Origin: Antilocapra americana
Lineage: Eukaryota; Chordata; Mammalia; Artiodactyla; Antilocapridae
Length of the DNA stretch: 64,000 nucleotides
Direction: 5' to 3'
Assembly: GCA_007570785.1 (NCBI GenBank)
Contig: ML662449.1
Span: 17,175,601 to 17,239,600, forward strand
This document shows, one piece after another, positions 32,936-43,817 of the stretch. Below the pieces are notes generated by a model that did not search any database, was not told where the DNA came from, and worked only from the letters and a program-made list of their open reading frames with translations. The position numbers and the translations under genes were made by a program. Numbering within the stretch: the first letter of the stretch is position 1; every line of letters starts with the position of its first letter.

Positions 32936-32984
32936 TTTAAATTGAGTGGCCCAGGCCATCGGCCCACTTGATTTATACTTTTTT

Positions 32985-33990
32985 GAATGATATAATAAAA
33001 AGATACAATTTTATTCTTTGTGTACGTATTCAATTTTCCCAGCACTTTATTGAACACTTTATTCTTTCCCCATTGTATATTCCTGGCACCCTTGGTTAAG
33101 GATCATTTGGCTGTACAGACAACCACTGAGTTGCAGTGGTTCAACTTACAATTCTTCAACTTAACAATGAAGGGAAAGTAATATACATTCAGTAGAAAAT
33201 GTGCTTTGAATTTTGACTTTTCCCAAGGGTAGAGATATTCGGTACAGTGGCAGCAAGCCACAGCAACTAGGGAGCTAAGCAGTTGCAAGGGGAAGTAACC
33301 AAGACACATACAACTGTTCTGTAACCATATAATTATTGCTTGTCACTATCAGTACAATTTTAATGAATTATTTACAAGACATTAGATACTTTATTATAAA
33401 ATAACCTTTGTGTTAGATGACTTTGCCTAACTATAAGTATTCTGAGCATGTTTAAGGTAAGCTAAATTATGCTGATCCTGATTGGTAAGTTAGCTAATTA
33501 ATTGCATGTTTAATTTAGAATATTTTAAACTTACAATGAGTTTGCCAGGAGATGACTGCATCATAAGTACAGGAAATCCTTATATGCATGGGTTTATTTC
33601 TGGGTTCTCTAGTGTATTGGACTATATGTCTTTGAGCCAGAACTCTACAGTTTTAACTACTGCAGCTTTATAATGTTGACATATTTTAAAGTTAAGAAGT
33701 GTGATACCTCCAGCTTTTTGATTCTTTCTCAAGACTATTTGGACTATTTGAAGTTCTTTGTAATTCTATAATAATTTTAGGATTTTTTTTTCTATTTCTG
33801 TAAAAAAAAAATGCCATTGGAGTTTGATAGAGATTGCATTGAATCTGTAGATTGTTTTGGTTAGTGCACTCATTTTAACAATACAGTGTTCTCTAAATTT
33901 TTCTCTTAAAAGATTTAGGTTTATGTTTCCTGTAAGTGTGGTTTCTTCCAAGTTTATTTTTCTGAATGCTCTTATTATTTATAATAAAGT
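32985..33990 (-). mobile_element. L1, antisense (right part of host copy)
   Basis: This resumes the L1 broken at 28828: gatacaattttattctttg, caattttcccagcacttta, cattgtatattcctggcacc. After the DNA transposon it continues with atgggtttatttctgggttc, aagtgtgatacctccagctt and gattgcattgaatctgtaga. L1 sequence from the two sides joins without loss across the pseudogene. Confidence 0.82.
33113..33575. mobile_element. Ancient DNA transposon (probably TcMar-Tigger type)
   Basis: The blocks catacaactgttctgtaacc, tactttattataaaataacc, tttgtgttagatgactttgc, tgagcatgtttaaggtaagc and taaacttacaatgagtttgc recall a non-autonomous mariner-like family with TA target sites. It splits L1 between ggctgta and tatatgcatggg, consistent with TA duplication. 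The terminal repeats are too decayed to show. The family name is from memory. Confidence 0.6.
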
Positions 33991-34211
33991 GAACAAAAAG
34001 ATCATCATTGACATGTTCATTGTAAATAATATATTTTAGTGTTAGCAAAATCCTCTATTTAAAACTTTGAACAGAATTCTTTTGTTTAATATTTAGATCC
34101 CACCACTGTGTTTTTATCTTTATTATGTACATATGCCAGTATGTCTCTGCCCATCTTTTTATTTTCAATAAGCATGATATATTATAGATAATTCTTTATA
34201 TCATACTATGA

Positions 34212-35272
34212 TGGATACTCAGCAGTGCCCACAGGACTGGAAAAGGTCAGTTTTCATCCCAATCCCAAGAAAGGCAATACGAAAGAATGCTCCAATTACC
34301 ACACAATTGAACTCATCTCACATGCTAGTAAGTAATGCTCAAAATTCTCCAAGCCAGGCTTCAGCAATATGTGAACCATGAACTTCCAGACGTTCAAACT
34401 ATATTTAAAAAGGGAGAGGAAACAGAGATCAAATTGCCAACATCCACTGGATAACCAAAAAAGCAAGAGAATTCCAGGAAAACATCTATTTCTGCTTTAT
34501 TGAGTATGCCAAAGGCTTTGACTGCGTGGATCACAACAAAATCTGGAAAATTCTTCAAGAGATGGGAATACAAGACCATCTGACCCATCTCTTGAGAAAC
34601 CTGTATGCAGGTCAGGAAGCAACAGTTACAACTGGACATGGAACAACAGACTGGTTCCAAATAGGAAAAGGAATATATCAAGGCTGTATATTGTCACCCT
34701 GATTATTTAACTTATATGCAGAGTACATCATGAGAAATGCTGGGCTGGAGGAAGCACAAACTGAATAAATATTGCTGGGAGGAATATCAATAACCTCAGA
34801 TATGCAGATGACACCAACTTTATGGCAGAAAGTGAAGAAGACCTAAAGAGCCTCTTGATGAAAGTGAAAGAAGAGAGTGAAAAGGTTGGCTTAAAGCTCA
34901 ACATTCAGAAAACTAAGATCATGGCATCTGGTCCCATCACTTTATGATGTCTTCAAGGAGATCCAACCAGTCCATCCTAAAGGATATGGGTCCTGGGTGT
35001 TCATTGGAAGGACTGATGTTGAAGCTGAAACTCCAATACTTTGGCCACCTGATGTGAAGAACTGACTTATTTGAAAAGAACCTGATGCTGGCAAAAATTG
35101 AGGGCAGGATGAGAAGGGGACGACAGAGTATGAAATGGTTGGATGGCATCAACGACTTAATGGACATGGGTTTCGGTAGACCAGCAGTTGGAGATGGACA
35201 GGTAGGCCTGACATGCTGTGTTTTATGGGGTCACAAAGAGTCAGACACACTGAGCAACTGAGTTGACTGACT
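34212..35272 (+). mobile_element. BovB with internal deletion
   Basis: Sense BovB from the RT entry block (gcccacaggactggaaaagg) through the YFCFIEYAKGFDCVDHN-type catalytic block and the YADD block (cagatatgcagatgacacca, 34798). At about 34945 it jumps from the end of the YADD-downstream part to the post-ORF block (aaggagatccaaccagtcc), losing about 200-300 bp. The tail is gagcaactgagttgactg. Confidence 0.92.
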
Positions 35273-35384
35273 GACTGATGTTGGAGACCATTATATAATA
35301 TGAAAATCTACTCTTTTATTACAGGAAAAATCTTCATGGCATATGCTAATATCATAGCTATATTTAATATTAATATTATTACTT

Positions 35385-35603
35385 TCTTGGTGGCTCAGAG
35401 GTAAAAGAATCTGCCTGTCAATGCAGGAGATGCAGGAGACTCAGGTTTGATCTCTGAGTCAGAAACATCCCCTGGAGAAGGGAATGCCAACTCATTCCCT
35501 TACACTTCGGTATTCTTGGCTGGAAAATCTCATGGACAGAGGAGCCTGGCAGGTAACAGTCCATAGGGGTTGCAAAGAGTCAGACACAACCGAGCCCACA
35601 CAC
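35385..35603 (+). mobile_element. Bov-tA SINE
   Basis: A sense copy starting tcttggtggctcagaggtaa with aatctgcctgtcaatgcagg, caggtttgatctctgagtca (B-box region) and cttacacttcggtattcttg. TTATTACTT is duplicated at 35376-35384 and 35604-35612. The copy has a short internal duplication (ccaactcattccctta). Confidence 0.93.
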
Positions 35604-35612
35604 TTATTACTT

Positions 35613-36286
35613 ATATTTTAATTTTTATTTTCTGTCCATTTTTAAAGTTTCATTATATTGTATTTTAATTTATTATTTGTGTTCAATAATTCTGATAATT
35701 AGGAAGGTTTATGCTGAGTGGTTATATTCGTAAGGTTATATAAAACCCTTAGTTTTCTAGTTATTGCAACAATATCTATTCTTCTACAAAATTAAATTAG
35801 TAAGTAGAGTACTAGTGTTTTTAGAGTATTTCCTCTTGACACTCTCTTTTCTTACTATTCAGTTTTTGTATTATTAAGTATTATTAGGTTTGATTTTAGT
35901 TACACAGATGAGGCAATCAGCAAATGACTCTAACCTTCTAAAGAAACATGAAAAATAGTCTTGCTGACAGTCAAACCATACTATTCCCCCAAAATGATGA
36001 AAAACGATACCATGACCATGTTAGAGACGAGGAAGAAACAAGGCCACAGCACAAAGACAAAAGAATGCCTAAAATTGCTCTCCTGACTAATGTGACTGGT
36101 GGTTATTTTATTAACAACGAGAACTCCAATGGAGTATCAATGCTCACACCTCTAAGATTAGTGAACAAAGACATTCAGTCATTAAATGGCCCCCATTTCT
36201 TGACAGCATCTGAATAAATCTGAACTACTGTTCCTTAATTACTTTTCAGAACCATCCACCACAAATTCAGCTCCTCTAAGATGTGT
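35613..36286. other. Unique DNA with an unassigned 90-codon frame
   Basis: No repeat is recognised. One plus-strand frame at 35948-36217 is open for 89 residues, rich in charged and polar residues (HDHVRDEEETRPQHKDKRMP), with no family I know. It has no upstream exon or promoter that I can identify. It may be chance, an old repeat, or part of a transcript. Confidence 0.4.
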
Positions 36287-36358
36287 TTGCTGCTGCTGCT
36301 GCTGCTAAGTCGCTTCAGTCGTATCCAACTGTGTGACCCCATAGATAGCAGCCACCAG
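36287..36358 (-). mobile_element. Bov-tA SINE fragment with (GCT)n
   Basis: Seven tgctgctgct-type triplets lead into taagtcgcttcagtcgtatc and gaccccatagatagcagcc, an antisense SINE 3' part. The triplet repeat sits at the SINE tail, a common microsatellite position in ruminants. Confidence 0.85.
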
Positions 36359-36751
36359 GCTGTTTAGGTGCCCTAGTTTCTCCGGTTAGTGTTCTGCTCT
36401 GTGGCACCAAGTGCATTAAACTTTATATGTGACAGTAAATGCAGTTAATGAAATAAATATATTACATTTTTTATATAAAGAATGAATAGAGGATACTTAT
36501 GAAGAGAAACCTCTAATACATATCTACTGCAACTGTAAGTAGATAAGAAGTAAACTTACCTTAGGGAAATTTCCTGGTAAATTTTGGAGATACATGTAAT
36601 ATCTGTAAAACAGTTTGATCTCAACCCTACAGATATATTTTTTGAAAGTGATGACAATAATGCCAAAATGATTCAAATAAATGAGTGGTCTTTTAGGTTT
36701 GTTTGTTTGGCTTATAAACAAGAAACTTTTATTTCTCATGGTTCTGAAGGT
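36359..36751. other. Unique DNA ending in an old repeat fragment
   Basis: No gene is seen. The last ~60 bases (cttataaacaagaaactttt, atttctcatggttctgaagg) belong to an ancient repeat that resumes past the BovB at 39268 (catccaagatcaaagggtca). Confidence 0.5.
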
Positions 36752-39262
36752 TCAGTTCAGTTCAGTTCAGTCACTCAATATTGTCTGTCTGTTTGTCACC
36801 CCATGGCCTACTGCATGACAGGCTTCCTTGTCCTTCACCATTTTCCGTACCTTGCTCAAACTCATGTCCATTGAATTGGTAACACCATCCAACCATCTCA
36901 TTCTCTGTTGTCTACTTCTCCTCCTGCCCTCAATCTTTCCCAGCATTGGGGTCTTTTCCAATGTGTCAGTTCTTCACACTAAGTGGCCAAAGTATTGGAG
37001 TTTCAGCTTCAGCAACAGTCCTTCCAATGAATATTCAGGACTGGTTTCCTTTAGGATTGACTGGTTGGATCTCCTTGCAGTCCAAGGGACTCTCAAGAGT
37101 CTTCTCCAACACTACAGTTCAAAAGCATCAATTCTTCAGTGCTCACCTTTCTTTATAGTCCAACTCTCACATCCATACATGACTACTGGAAAAACCATAG
37201 CTTTGACTAAGTATACCTTGGCTGGCAAAGTAATGTCTCTGCTTTTTAATATGCTGTCTAGGTTGGTCATAGCATTTCTTCCAAGGAGCAAGCATCTTTT
37301 AATTTCATGGCTGCAGTCACCAGCTGCAGTGACTTTAGAAGCCAAAAAGTAAAGTCTCACTGTTTCCATAGTTGTCACTTCTATTTGCCATGGACTGATG
37401 GGATCAGATGACATGATCCACTTTTTCTGAATGTTGAGTTTTAAGTCATCTCTTCACTCTCTTTCACTTTCTTCAAGAGGCTCTTAAGTTCTTTGCTTTC
37501 TGCCAGAAGGGTGGTGTCACCTGCATATCTGAAGTTATTGATATTTCTCCCTGCAGTCTTGATTCCATCTTGTGCTTCTTCTAGCCAGGCACTTCACATG
37601 ATGTACTCTGCATATAAGTTAAATAAACTGGGTGACAATATACAGCCTTGATGAACTCCTTTCCCAATTTGGAACCAGTCTGCTGTTACATGTCCAGTTC
37701 TAACTATTGCTTCTTGACCTACATATGGATTTTTCAGGAGGCAGATAAGGTGGTCTGGTATTCCAATGTCTTTAAAATTTTTCCATAGTTTGCTGTGATC
37801 AACACAGTCAAAGGCTTTGATGTAATTAATAACGCAGAAGTAGATGGTTTTCTGGGACCCTCTTGCTTTTTTTATGATCCAACAGATGTCAGCAATTTCA
37901 TCTCTGATTCCTCTGCCTTTTCTAAATCCAGCTTGAATATCTGGAAGTTCACAGTTCAAGTATTGTTGAAGCCTGGCTTGGGGAATATTGAGCATTACTT
38001 TGCTAGTTTGTGAAATGAGTGCAACTGTGTGATTGTTTGAACATTCTTTGGCACTGCCTTACTTTGGGATTGGAATGAAAATTGACCTTTTCCAGTCCTG
38101 TGGCCACTGCTAGGTTTTCCAGATTTGCTGGCATATTGAGTTCAGCACTTTCACAGACTCTTCTTTTAAGATTTGAAATAGCTCAGATCAAATTCTATCA
38201 CATCCACTAGCTTTGTTAGTAGTGATGTTTCCTAAGGCCCATTTGACTTTGCATTCTAGGATGTCTGGCTCTAGGTAACTAATCACACCATTGTGGTTAT
38301 CTGGGTCTTGAAGGACTTTTTTTATATAATTCTGTGTATTCTTGCCATCTCTTCTTAATATCTTCTGCTTCTGTTAGGCCTTACCATTTCTGTCCTTTAT
38401 TGTGCCCATCTTTGCATGAAATGTTCCCTTGATATCTCTATTTTCTTGAAGAGATCTCTAGTCTTTCCTATTCTATTTTTTTCCTTCTATTTCTTTGTAT
38501 TGATTATAATGGAAGGCTTTCTTATTTCTCCTTGCTATTCTTTGAAACTCTGCATTCAAATGGGTATATCTTTCCTTTTCTCCTTTGCCTTTAGCTTCTC
38601 TTCTTTTCTCAGTTATGTGTAAGGCCTCCTTAGACAACCATTTTGCATTATTTGCACTTCTTTTTTTGGGGTCAGTCTTGATCACTGCCTCCTGTACAAT
38701 GTCACAAACCTCTGTTCATAGTTACTCAGGCACTCTGTCTATCAGATTAAATTCCTTGAATTTAGTTGTCACTTCTGCTGTGTAATCATAAGGAATTTGA
38801 TTTAAATCATATCTGAATGGTCTAGTGGTTTTCCCTACTTTCTTCAGTTTAAGTCTGAATTTTGCAATACGGAATTCATGATCTGAGTCACAGTCAGATT
38901 CCAGTCTTGTTTTTGCTGCCTGTACAGAGATTCTCCATCTTTGGCTGCAAAGAATATAATCAATCTGATTTCAATATTGACCATCTGGTGATGTCCATGT
39001 GTAGAGTCTTCTCTTGTGTTGTTGGAAGAGGGTGTTCTCTCTGACCAATGTGTTCTCTTAGCAAAACTCTGATAACCTTTGCCCTGCTTCATTTTGTACT
39101 CCAAGGCCAAATTTGCCTGTTATTCCAGGTTTCCTCTTGACTTCCTACTTTTGCATTCCAATCACCCATAATGAAAAGGACATCTCTTTTGGGTGTTAGT
39201 TCAAGAAGGTGTTGTAGGTCTTCTTAGAACTGTTCAATTTCAGCTTCTTCAGCATTAGTGAA
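36752..39262 (-). mobile_element. BovB, 2.5 kb, antisense
   Basis: The (TTCAG)n tail is at the left (36752-36772). The ORF2 pieces read on minus are: post-RT (37136-37414, VFPVVMYGCESWTIKKGEH); RT palm (37594-37995, QAGFRKGRGIRDEIADICWI, YIKAFDCVDHSKLWKNFKD, GKGVHQGCILSPSLFNLYAE); linker (38473-38685); and endonuclease C-terminal part (38844-39110). It is truncated in the endonuclease at cagcattagtg. In 37594-37995 the RT frame is open for 133 codons, among the better-kept RT pieces here. The element lies inside an ancient repeat. Confidence 0.95.
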
Positions 39263-39811
39263 ACATTAGAACATCCAAGATCAAAGGGTCAGAAGATTTA
39301 GTGTATAGTAATTATCTTCTTCCTGGTTTATAAGCAGCCATTTCCCTCTGTGTAAGCGGATGGCCATTAAGCAAGGTCTTGTGTGTATGTGTGTGCATGA
39401 CTTTAAGTCTTATCTTTCCAGTGAGTTACTGAATTCCTTACAAAAACCACATGTAATAGCTCTTTTGTATAGCTAAAATTATGTGTCCTGCTGTTGATTC
39501 ATTTTAAGCTCTCTATAAATTGTCTGCTAACTGTAAACTTGTGTACTCAAATATTTAAGCATCTGAAAAGGGTAAATAAGCTGTCATGCTTGAGGTAACA
39601 ATAAAATATCATAATTTCTTCAATAGTGGCTGCTCAATGCATTTATTTTGAAGTCATTAACTCCATAACCAGGCAATCTATGAAACTAATGAGAGTATTA
39701 GAGTCATCATAACTGTTTCTCTAAATTCAGCATTTTAATAAATATTTCACATTTATAATATTTCCTTTCAATGGTACACACAATAAACAGGAAGATAACT
39801 GACAGGAAGTC
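39263..39811. other. Old repeat remainder and unique DNA
   Basis: 39268-39400 continues the ancient repeat broken at 36751 (cttcctggtttataagcagc, ctctgtgtaagcgg). 39400-39811 is AT-rich and unassigned. Confidence 0.5.
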
Positions 39812-41163
39812 TGTCAGTTCAGACACTCAGTCATGTCCAATGCTTTGAGACTCCATGGACTGCAGCACACCAGTCTCCCCTCATGGGGAACTCATAGAGC
39901 TTGCTCAAAATCATATCCATGGAGTCTGTGATGTCATCCAATCATCTCATTCTCTGTCATCACCTTCTCCTTCTGCCTTCAATCTTTCCCAGCATCAGGG
40001 TCTTTTCCAATGAACCAGTTCTTCGCATCAGGTGGCCAAAGTATTGGAGTTTCAGCTTCAACATCAGTCCTTCCAATGAATATTCAGGACTAATTTCCTT
40101 ATTATGGACTGGTTCGATCTCCATGCAGTTCAAGGGACTCTCAAGAGTCTTCTCCAACACCACAGTTCAAAAGCATCAATTATTTGGTGCTCAGCTTTCT
40201 TTATTGTCCAACTCTCACATTCATACATAACTGCTGGAAAAACTATAACTGATTATATAGACCTTTATCAGCAAGGTAAAAGAAAAAAATATGAAAATGA
40301 AATATTCTCAGTTGTGTCTGACTCTTTGAGACCCAGCAGACTATACAGTCCGTGGAATTATCCAGGCCAGAATACTGCAATGGGTAGCCATTCCCTTCTC
40401 CAGCAGATATTCTCAACTTTGGGATCAAACCCAAGTCTCCCACATTGCAGGCAGATTCTTGACAAACTGAAACACTGGGGAAGCCCAAGAATACTAGAGT
40501 GTGTAGCCTATCTCTTCTCTAGAGGATCTTTCTGACCCTGGAATTGAACCAGGTTTCTTGTATTGCAGGTGGATTCTTTACTAGCAGAGCTACCAGGGAA
40601 TCCCATCAGCAAAATAATGCCTCTGTGTTTTAATATGCTATCTAGATTTGTCACAGATTTTCTTTCAAGAAGCAAGCATCTTTTAATTTCATGGCTGCAG
40701 TCACCATCTGCAGCACTCTTGGAGTCCAGGAAAATAAAGTCTGTCAGTGTTTCCATTGTTTTCCCATCTATTTGCCATGAAGTGATGGGACTGGATGCCA
40801 TGATCTTCGTTTTTTGAATGTTGAGTTTTAAGCCAACTTTTTCACTCTCCTCTTTTACTTTCATCAAGAGGCTCTTTAGTTCCTCTTCACACTCTGCCAT
40901 TAAGGTAGTATCATCTGCATATCTGAGGTCATAGATATTTCTCCTGGCAATCTTGATTCCAGCTTTTGGTTCATGCAGCCTGGCATTTCTCATAATGTAC
41001 TCTGCATATAAGTTAAATGAACAGGGTAGCAATATACAACCTTGACATATTTCTTTCTCAATTTTGAATTAGTCTGTCGTTCCATGCTCAGTTCTGTTTC
41101 TTCTTGGACTGCATACAGATTTCTCAGGAGCTGAGTAAGATGTTCTGATATTCCCATCTCTTT
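39812..41163 (-). mobile_element. BovB, antisense, 5'-truncated, with SINE inside
   Basis: Antisense BovB from the 3' tail region (cagttcagacactcagtcat) to the RT palm (ggagctgagtaagatgttct). The minus frame 40508-41032 includes the catalytic YADD (IYDLRYADDTTLMAE) and LMKVKEESEKVGLKLNIQKT. A Bov-tA dimer-like SINE splits it at 40275-40604. It stops at cccatctctttc, where a plus-strand L1 begins directly. Confidence 0.93.
40275..40604 (-). mobile_element. Composite Bov-tA SINE (dimer-like)
   Basis: An antisense SINE of about 330 bp in which the attgcaggcagattctt / attgcaggtggattctt block occurs twice (40445 and 40562), the layout of the longer Bov-tA-derived dimers. It is flanked by ATCAGCAA at 40267-40274 and 40605-40612, and the BovB sequence joins when it is removed. 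Confidence 0.88.
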
Positions 41164-42066
41164 CTCCAAAGAAGACATAAAAATGGCTAACAAGCACATG
41201 AAAAGATGCTCAACATCACTCATTATCAGAGAAATGCAAATCAAAACCACAATGAGGTACCACTTTACACCAGTCAGAATGGCTGCAACCCAAAAATCTA
41301 CAAGCAATAAATGCTGGAGAGGATGTGGAGAAAAGGGAACCCTCTTAAACTGTTGGTGGGAATGCAAACTAGTACAGCCACTATGGAGAACAGTGTGGAG
41401 ATTCCTTAAAAAACTGCAAATAGACCTGCCATATGACCCAGCAATCCCACTGCTGGGCATACACACTGAGGAAACCAGAATTGAAAGAGCCATGTGTACC
41501 CCAGTGTTCATCGCTGCATTGTTTACAATAGCCAGGACATGGAAGCAACCTAGATGCTCATCAACTGACGAATGGATAAGAAAGCTGTGGTACATATACA
41601 CAATGGAATATTACTCAGCATTAAAAAAAAAAAAAATTCATTCGAATCAGTTCTACTCAGGTGGACAGAACTGGAGCCTATTATCCAGAGTGAAGTAAGC
41701 CAGAAGGAAAAACAACAGTACAATATACTAACGCATATATATGGAATTTAGAAAGATGGTAACGAGAACCCTGCATGCGAGAGAGCAAAAGAAATGCAGA
41801 TGTATAGAACAGTCTTGTGGACTCTGTGGAAGAGGGCAAGGGTGGGATGATATGGGAGAATGGCATTGAAACATGTTAATTATCATATGTGAAATCAATC
41901 GCCAGCCCAGGTTTGATGCTCGGGGCTTGTGCACAGGGATGACCCAGGGGGAGGCAATTGGGAGGTGGTGGGGGTTGGAGGGGGAGCATATGTATACCCA
42001 TGGCGGATTCATGTCAATGTATAGCAAAACTAACACAATAAAGTAAAGAAAATTAAAAAAAAAAAA
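41164..42066 (+). mobile_element. Young L1, 5'-truncated, with poly(A)
   Basis: Sense L1 3' end: tccaaagaagacataaaaat, open frame 41183-41698 (171 codons) with [38 protein letters not shown] and [14 protein letters not shown], then the 3'UTR with tcgccagcccaggtttgatg, a G-rich stretch (41946-41990), a near-end aacacaataaagtaaag and an A-rich tail to 42066. It is very close to the copy at 19856-20830, so both are recent. Confidence 0.95.
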
Positions 42067-42076
42067 TAATGTATTT

Positions 42077-42250
42077 GAATCCTGTCTCTGTTATTTGAAG
42101 TAACTGCTTTAACCAGTATCTTTCAGTAGTTCCTCAATAAGTGGATACAATAATACTTATATCATATTTTAGGTTGTGGTTCAAAGAAGAAAATTTTAAA
42201 TTCCTAACACAGTTGCTGGCATAAAGTATGCCCTAAATAAATTCTAACAG
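42077..42250 (+). repeat. MIR SINE
   Basis: A diverged MIR in sense: ttgaatcctgtctctgttat, caataagtggatacaataat, acagttgctggcataaagta and cctaaataaattc. The order fits the MIR consensus from the internal region to the 3' end. Confidence 0.6.
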
Positions 42251-43479
42251 ATTTTACCATGATTATGCCTTTCTTATGAGATTAGCCGTTTCTATCATTT
42301 GATACACTTAATTTTACAGAATATTTTACATTCCTTAAAAGTGAGAATTATGCTTTATTCAGTTTTAACCCTCTTCTCCCAAACTAAATTTTTAAGCATT
42401 GTTGAAAATAAATATCTTAAAATTGTTTCCAGTGTATCACTTTTAGTATTAATGGGAATAAAACAATAATAAATATGTCAGTTATATCTTAGTGAAGCTG
42501 GAAAATAATTAAATTCTAAGCTTGTAAAAATGTTAAACTAAAAAATAATATAAATTATATTGTCTCTCAATATCAGATACATTTGATTATTTTTTATTTA
42601 CTAATCAAATAGTTAATCATATATGTTTATGTAATCAGTCATTTTAATATAAAATTTTTATGGTAAAATAATTTAGAAAAAAATAGCTTTGATTATTGAG
42701 TTTCACACTAGCCTCATCGCTTAGAGGTCATCTTAATTTACTCATCTGTAAAATACGTACAATGATATTAATCCAGAGATACTATCATTCTGAAGGTTAA
42801 ATGAGTTAATGCTTATGAAATGCCTCGCTTATGACTGAGATTTCAGCTCACTCTTCCCTAGCAATACCAGGGACTAAAATACTTGACTTCTGATTCTACC
42901 TGTAAAATTCACCAAAGACACAGGCAACATCTACACTCACAATATTTTAAAGACAGTTCTTGGGGAGAATTCTTAGGTCTGCCTCTGCAGAAAAAGTAGC
43001 AAAAGTTCCAGCCGCATGATATACTAGCTCAGGTGTCATGGAAGGATTTCTCAAATTTATAGGAAGTCAAAAAGTACTATTATTAGTAATAATAATAATT
43101 ACTGCTTGGTAAATTGTTCACTCCTTGCCAGGAACTCTTTTAAGCACTTTACATACAATAGTTTATTTAGTCTTCACAAGTCTCATCAGAAACTTTTTTA
43201 AGATTCAGTTTCAACAGAAAAGGAAACTAAGCCCTAGTTAAGTGGTAAAGGATGGATTCACACTCAGGCATTCTGTCAGTTCTCACAACTACAATGCTAT
43301 ATTGTCTAAATAAGAGGAAGCAATAAAGTAGGTCAGAGAGAAGCAAGGTATCCTAGTGTATATGCAGGGTAAAATGTCAACTTTAAAGACAGAAAACACA
43401 GCCTGTCTGACACTATCACATGTATAAGGGGAAAAAGCAAATCCAGCATTCATTCATTAGTATAATCATATACTAAAGG
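42251..43479. other. AT-rich unique DNA with two more MIR fragments
   Basis: A sense MIR piece lies at 42715-42840 (tttactcatctgtaaaatac, gttaaatgagttaatgc) and an antisense MIR at 43090-43315. The remainder, including 42260-42700 and 43320-43479, shows no gene or recognisable repeat. Confidence 0.55.
43090..43315 (-). repeat. MIR-family SINE, antisense
   Basis: The blocks gccaggaactcttttaagca, ctttacatacaatagtttat, aaggaaactaagccctag and acaatgctatattgtc match the MIR consensus on the minus strand. An A/T trinucleotide run (taataataataa) precedes it. Confidence 0.6.
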
Positions 43480-43808
43480 TTTTTCTTGACTGAATTTTTG
43501 AAGACCTAACTCCCAATGTGTTATTATTTAGAGATAGGAGCTTAGGAAGTTAATTAGGAAAAGACGGGGTCATGAGAGTGGGGTCCTCATGATGGGGTTA
43601 ATGGTTTTACAAGAAGATGAAGAAAGAATGCTCTCTCTACCATGGGAGGATGCAGAGAAAGTGACCACCTATAAGCCAAGGAACCACATTAGCTGGCATG
43701 TTGATCTTAGACTTCCTGGCTTCCACATAAATGAGAAATACATGTCTATTGATTAACCCAGCCAGTGCATGGTAATTCGTTATAGCAACCCAAGCAGACT
43801 CTATAGGT
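43480..43808 (+). mobile_element. MLT1-type MaLR LTR
   Basis: The sequence fits the MLT1 LTR order: tgaagacctaactcccaatg, ttatttagagataggagctt, gtcatgagagtggggtcctc, gggttaatggttttacaag, tctctctaccatgggaggat and atagcaacccaagcagactc. This is a mammal-wide, non-coding LTR relic. Confidence 0.85.
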
Positions 43809-43817
43809 TTAACCTTG

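Larger units (their letters stand above)
28829..32966 (-). pseudogene. RNASEH2B: Processed pseudogene of ribonuclease H2 subunit B
   Basis: This is a minus-strand retrocopy of RNASEH2B, the accessory subunit of the nuclear RNase H2 complex that removes ribonucleotides from DNA. From right to left come a GC-rich 5' leader (32966 to ~32777), then [12 protein letters not shown], a 5-nt deletion that shifts the frame, [54 protein letters not shown] (with an A-run expansion) and, at 31940-31870, [18 protein letters not shown], near the C-terminus. No introns are present. The expected start codon appears as GTG near 32776 and several stops and frameshifts follow, so no full protein can be made. It lies inside an antisense L1, flanked by CTGATTTTCACTTTTTT (28812-28828) and CTTGATTTATACTTTTTT (32967-32984). 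A BovB (29020-31757) splits its 3' part; the stretch 28829-29019 is inferred to be its distal 3'UTR. Confidence 0.93.

Noticed and set aside
28829..32966. Functional RNASEH2B gene
   Set aside because: It is intronless, frameshifted, stop-containing, lacks the ATG, and is interrupted by a 2.7-kb BovB.
32716..32971. Two overlapping plus-strand frames in the CpG-rich block
   Set aside because: They are antisense to the RNASEH2B leader. High GC content makes stop codons rare, so open frames are expected by chance.
36828..37352. 174-codon plus-strand frame
   Set aside because: It is the antisense shadow of BovB post-RT sequence (minus-strand copy 36752-39262). Similar shadows occur opposite other BovB copies.
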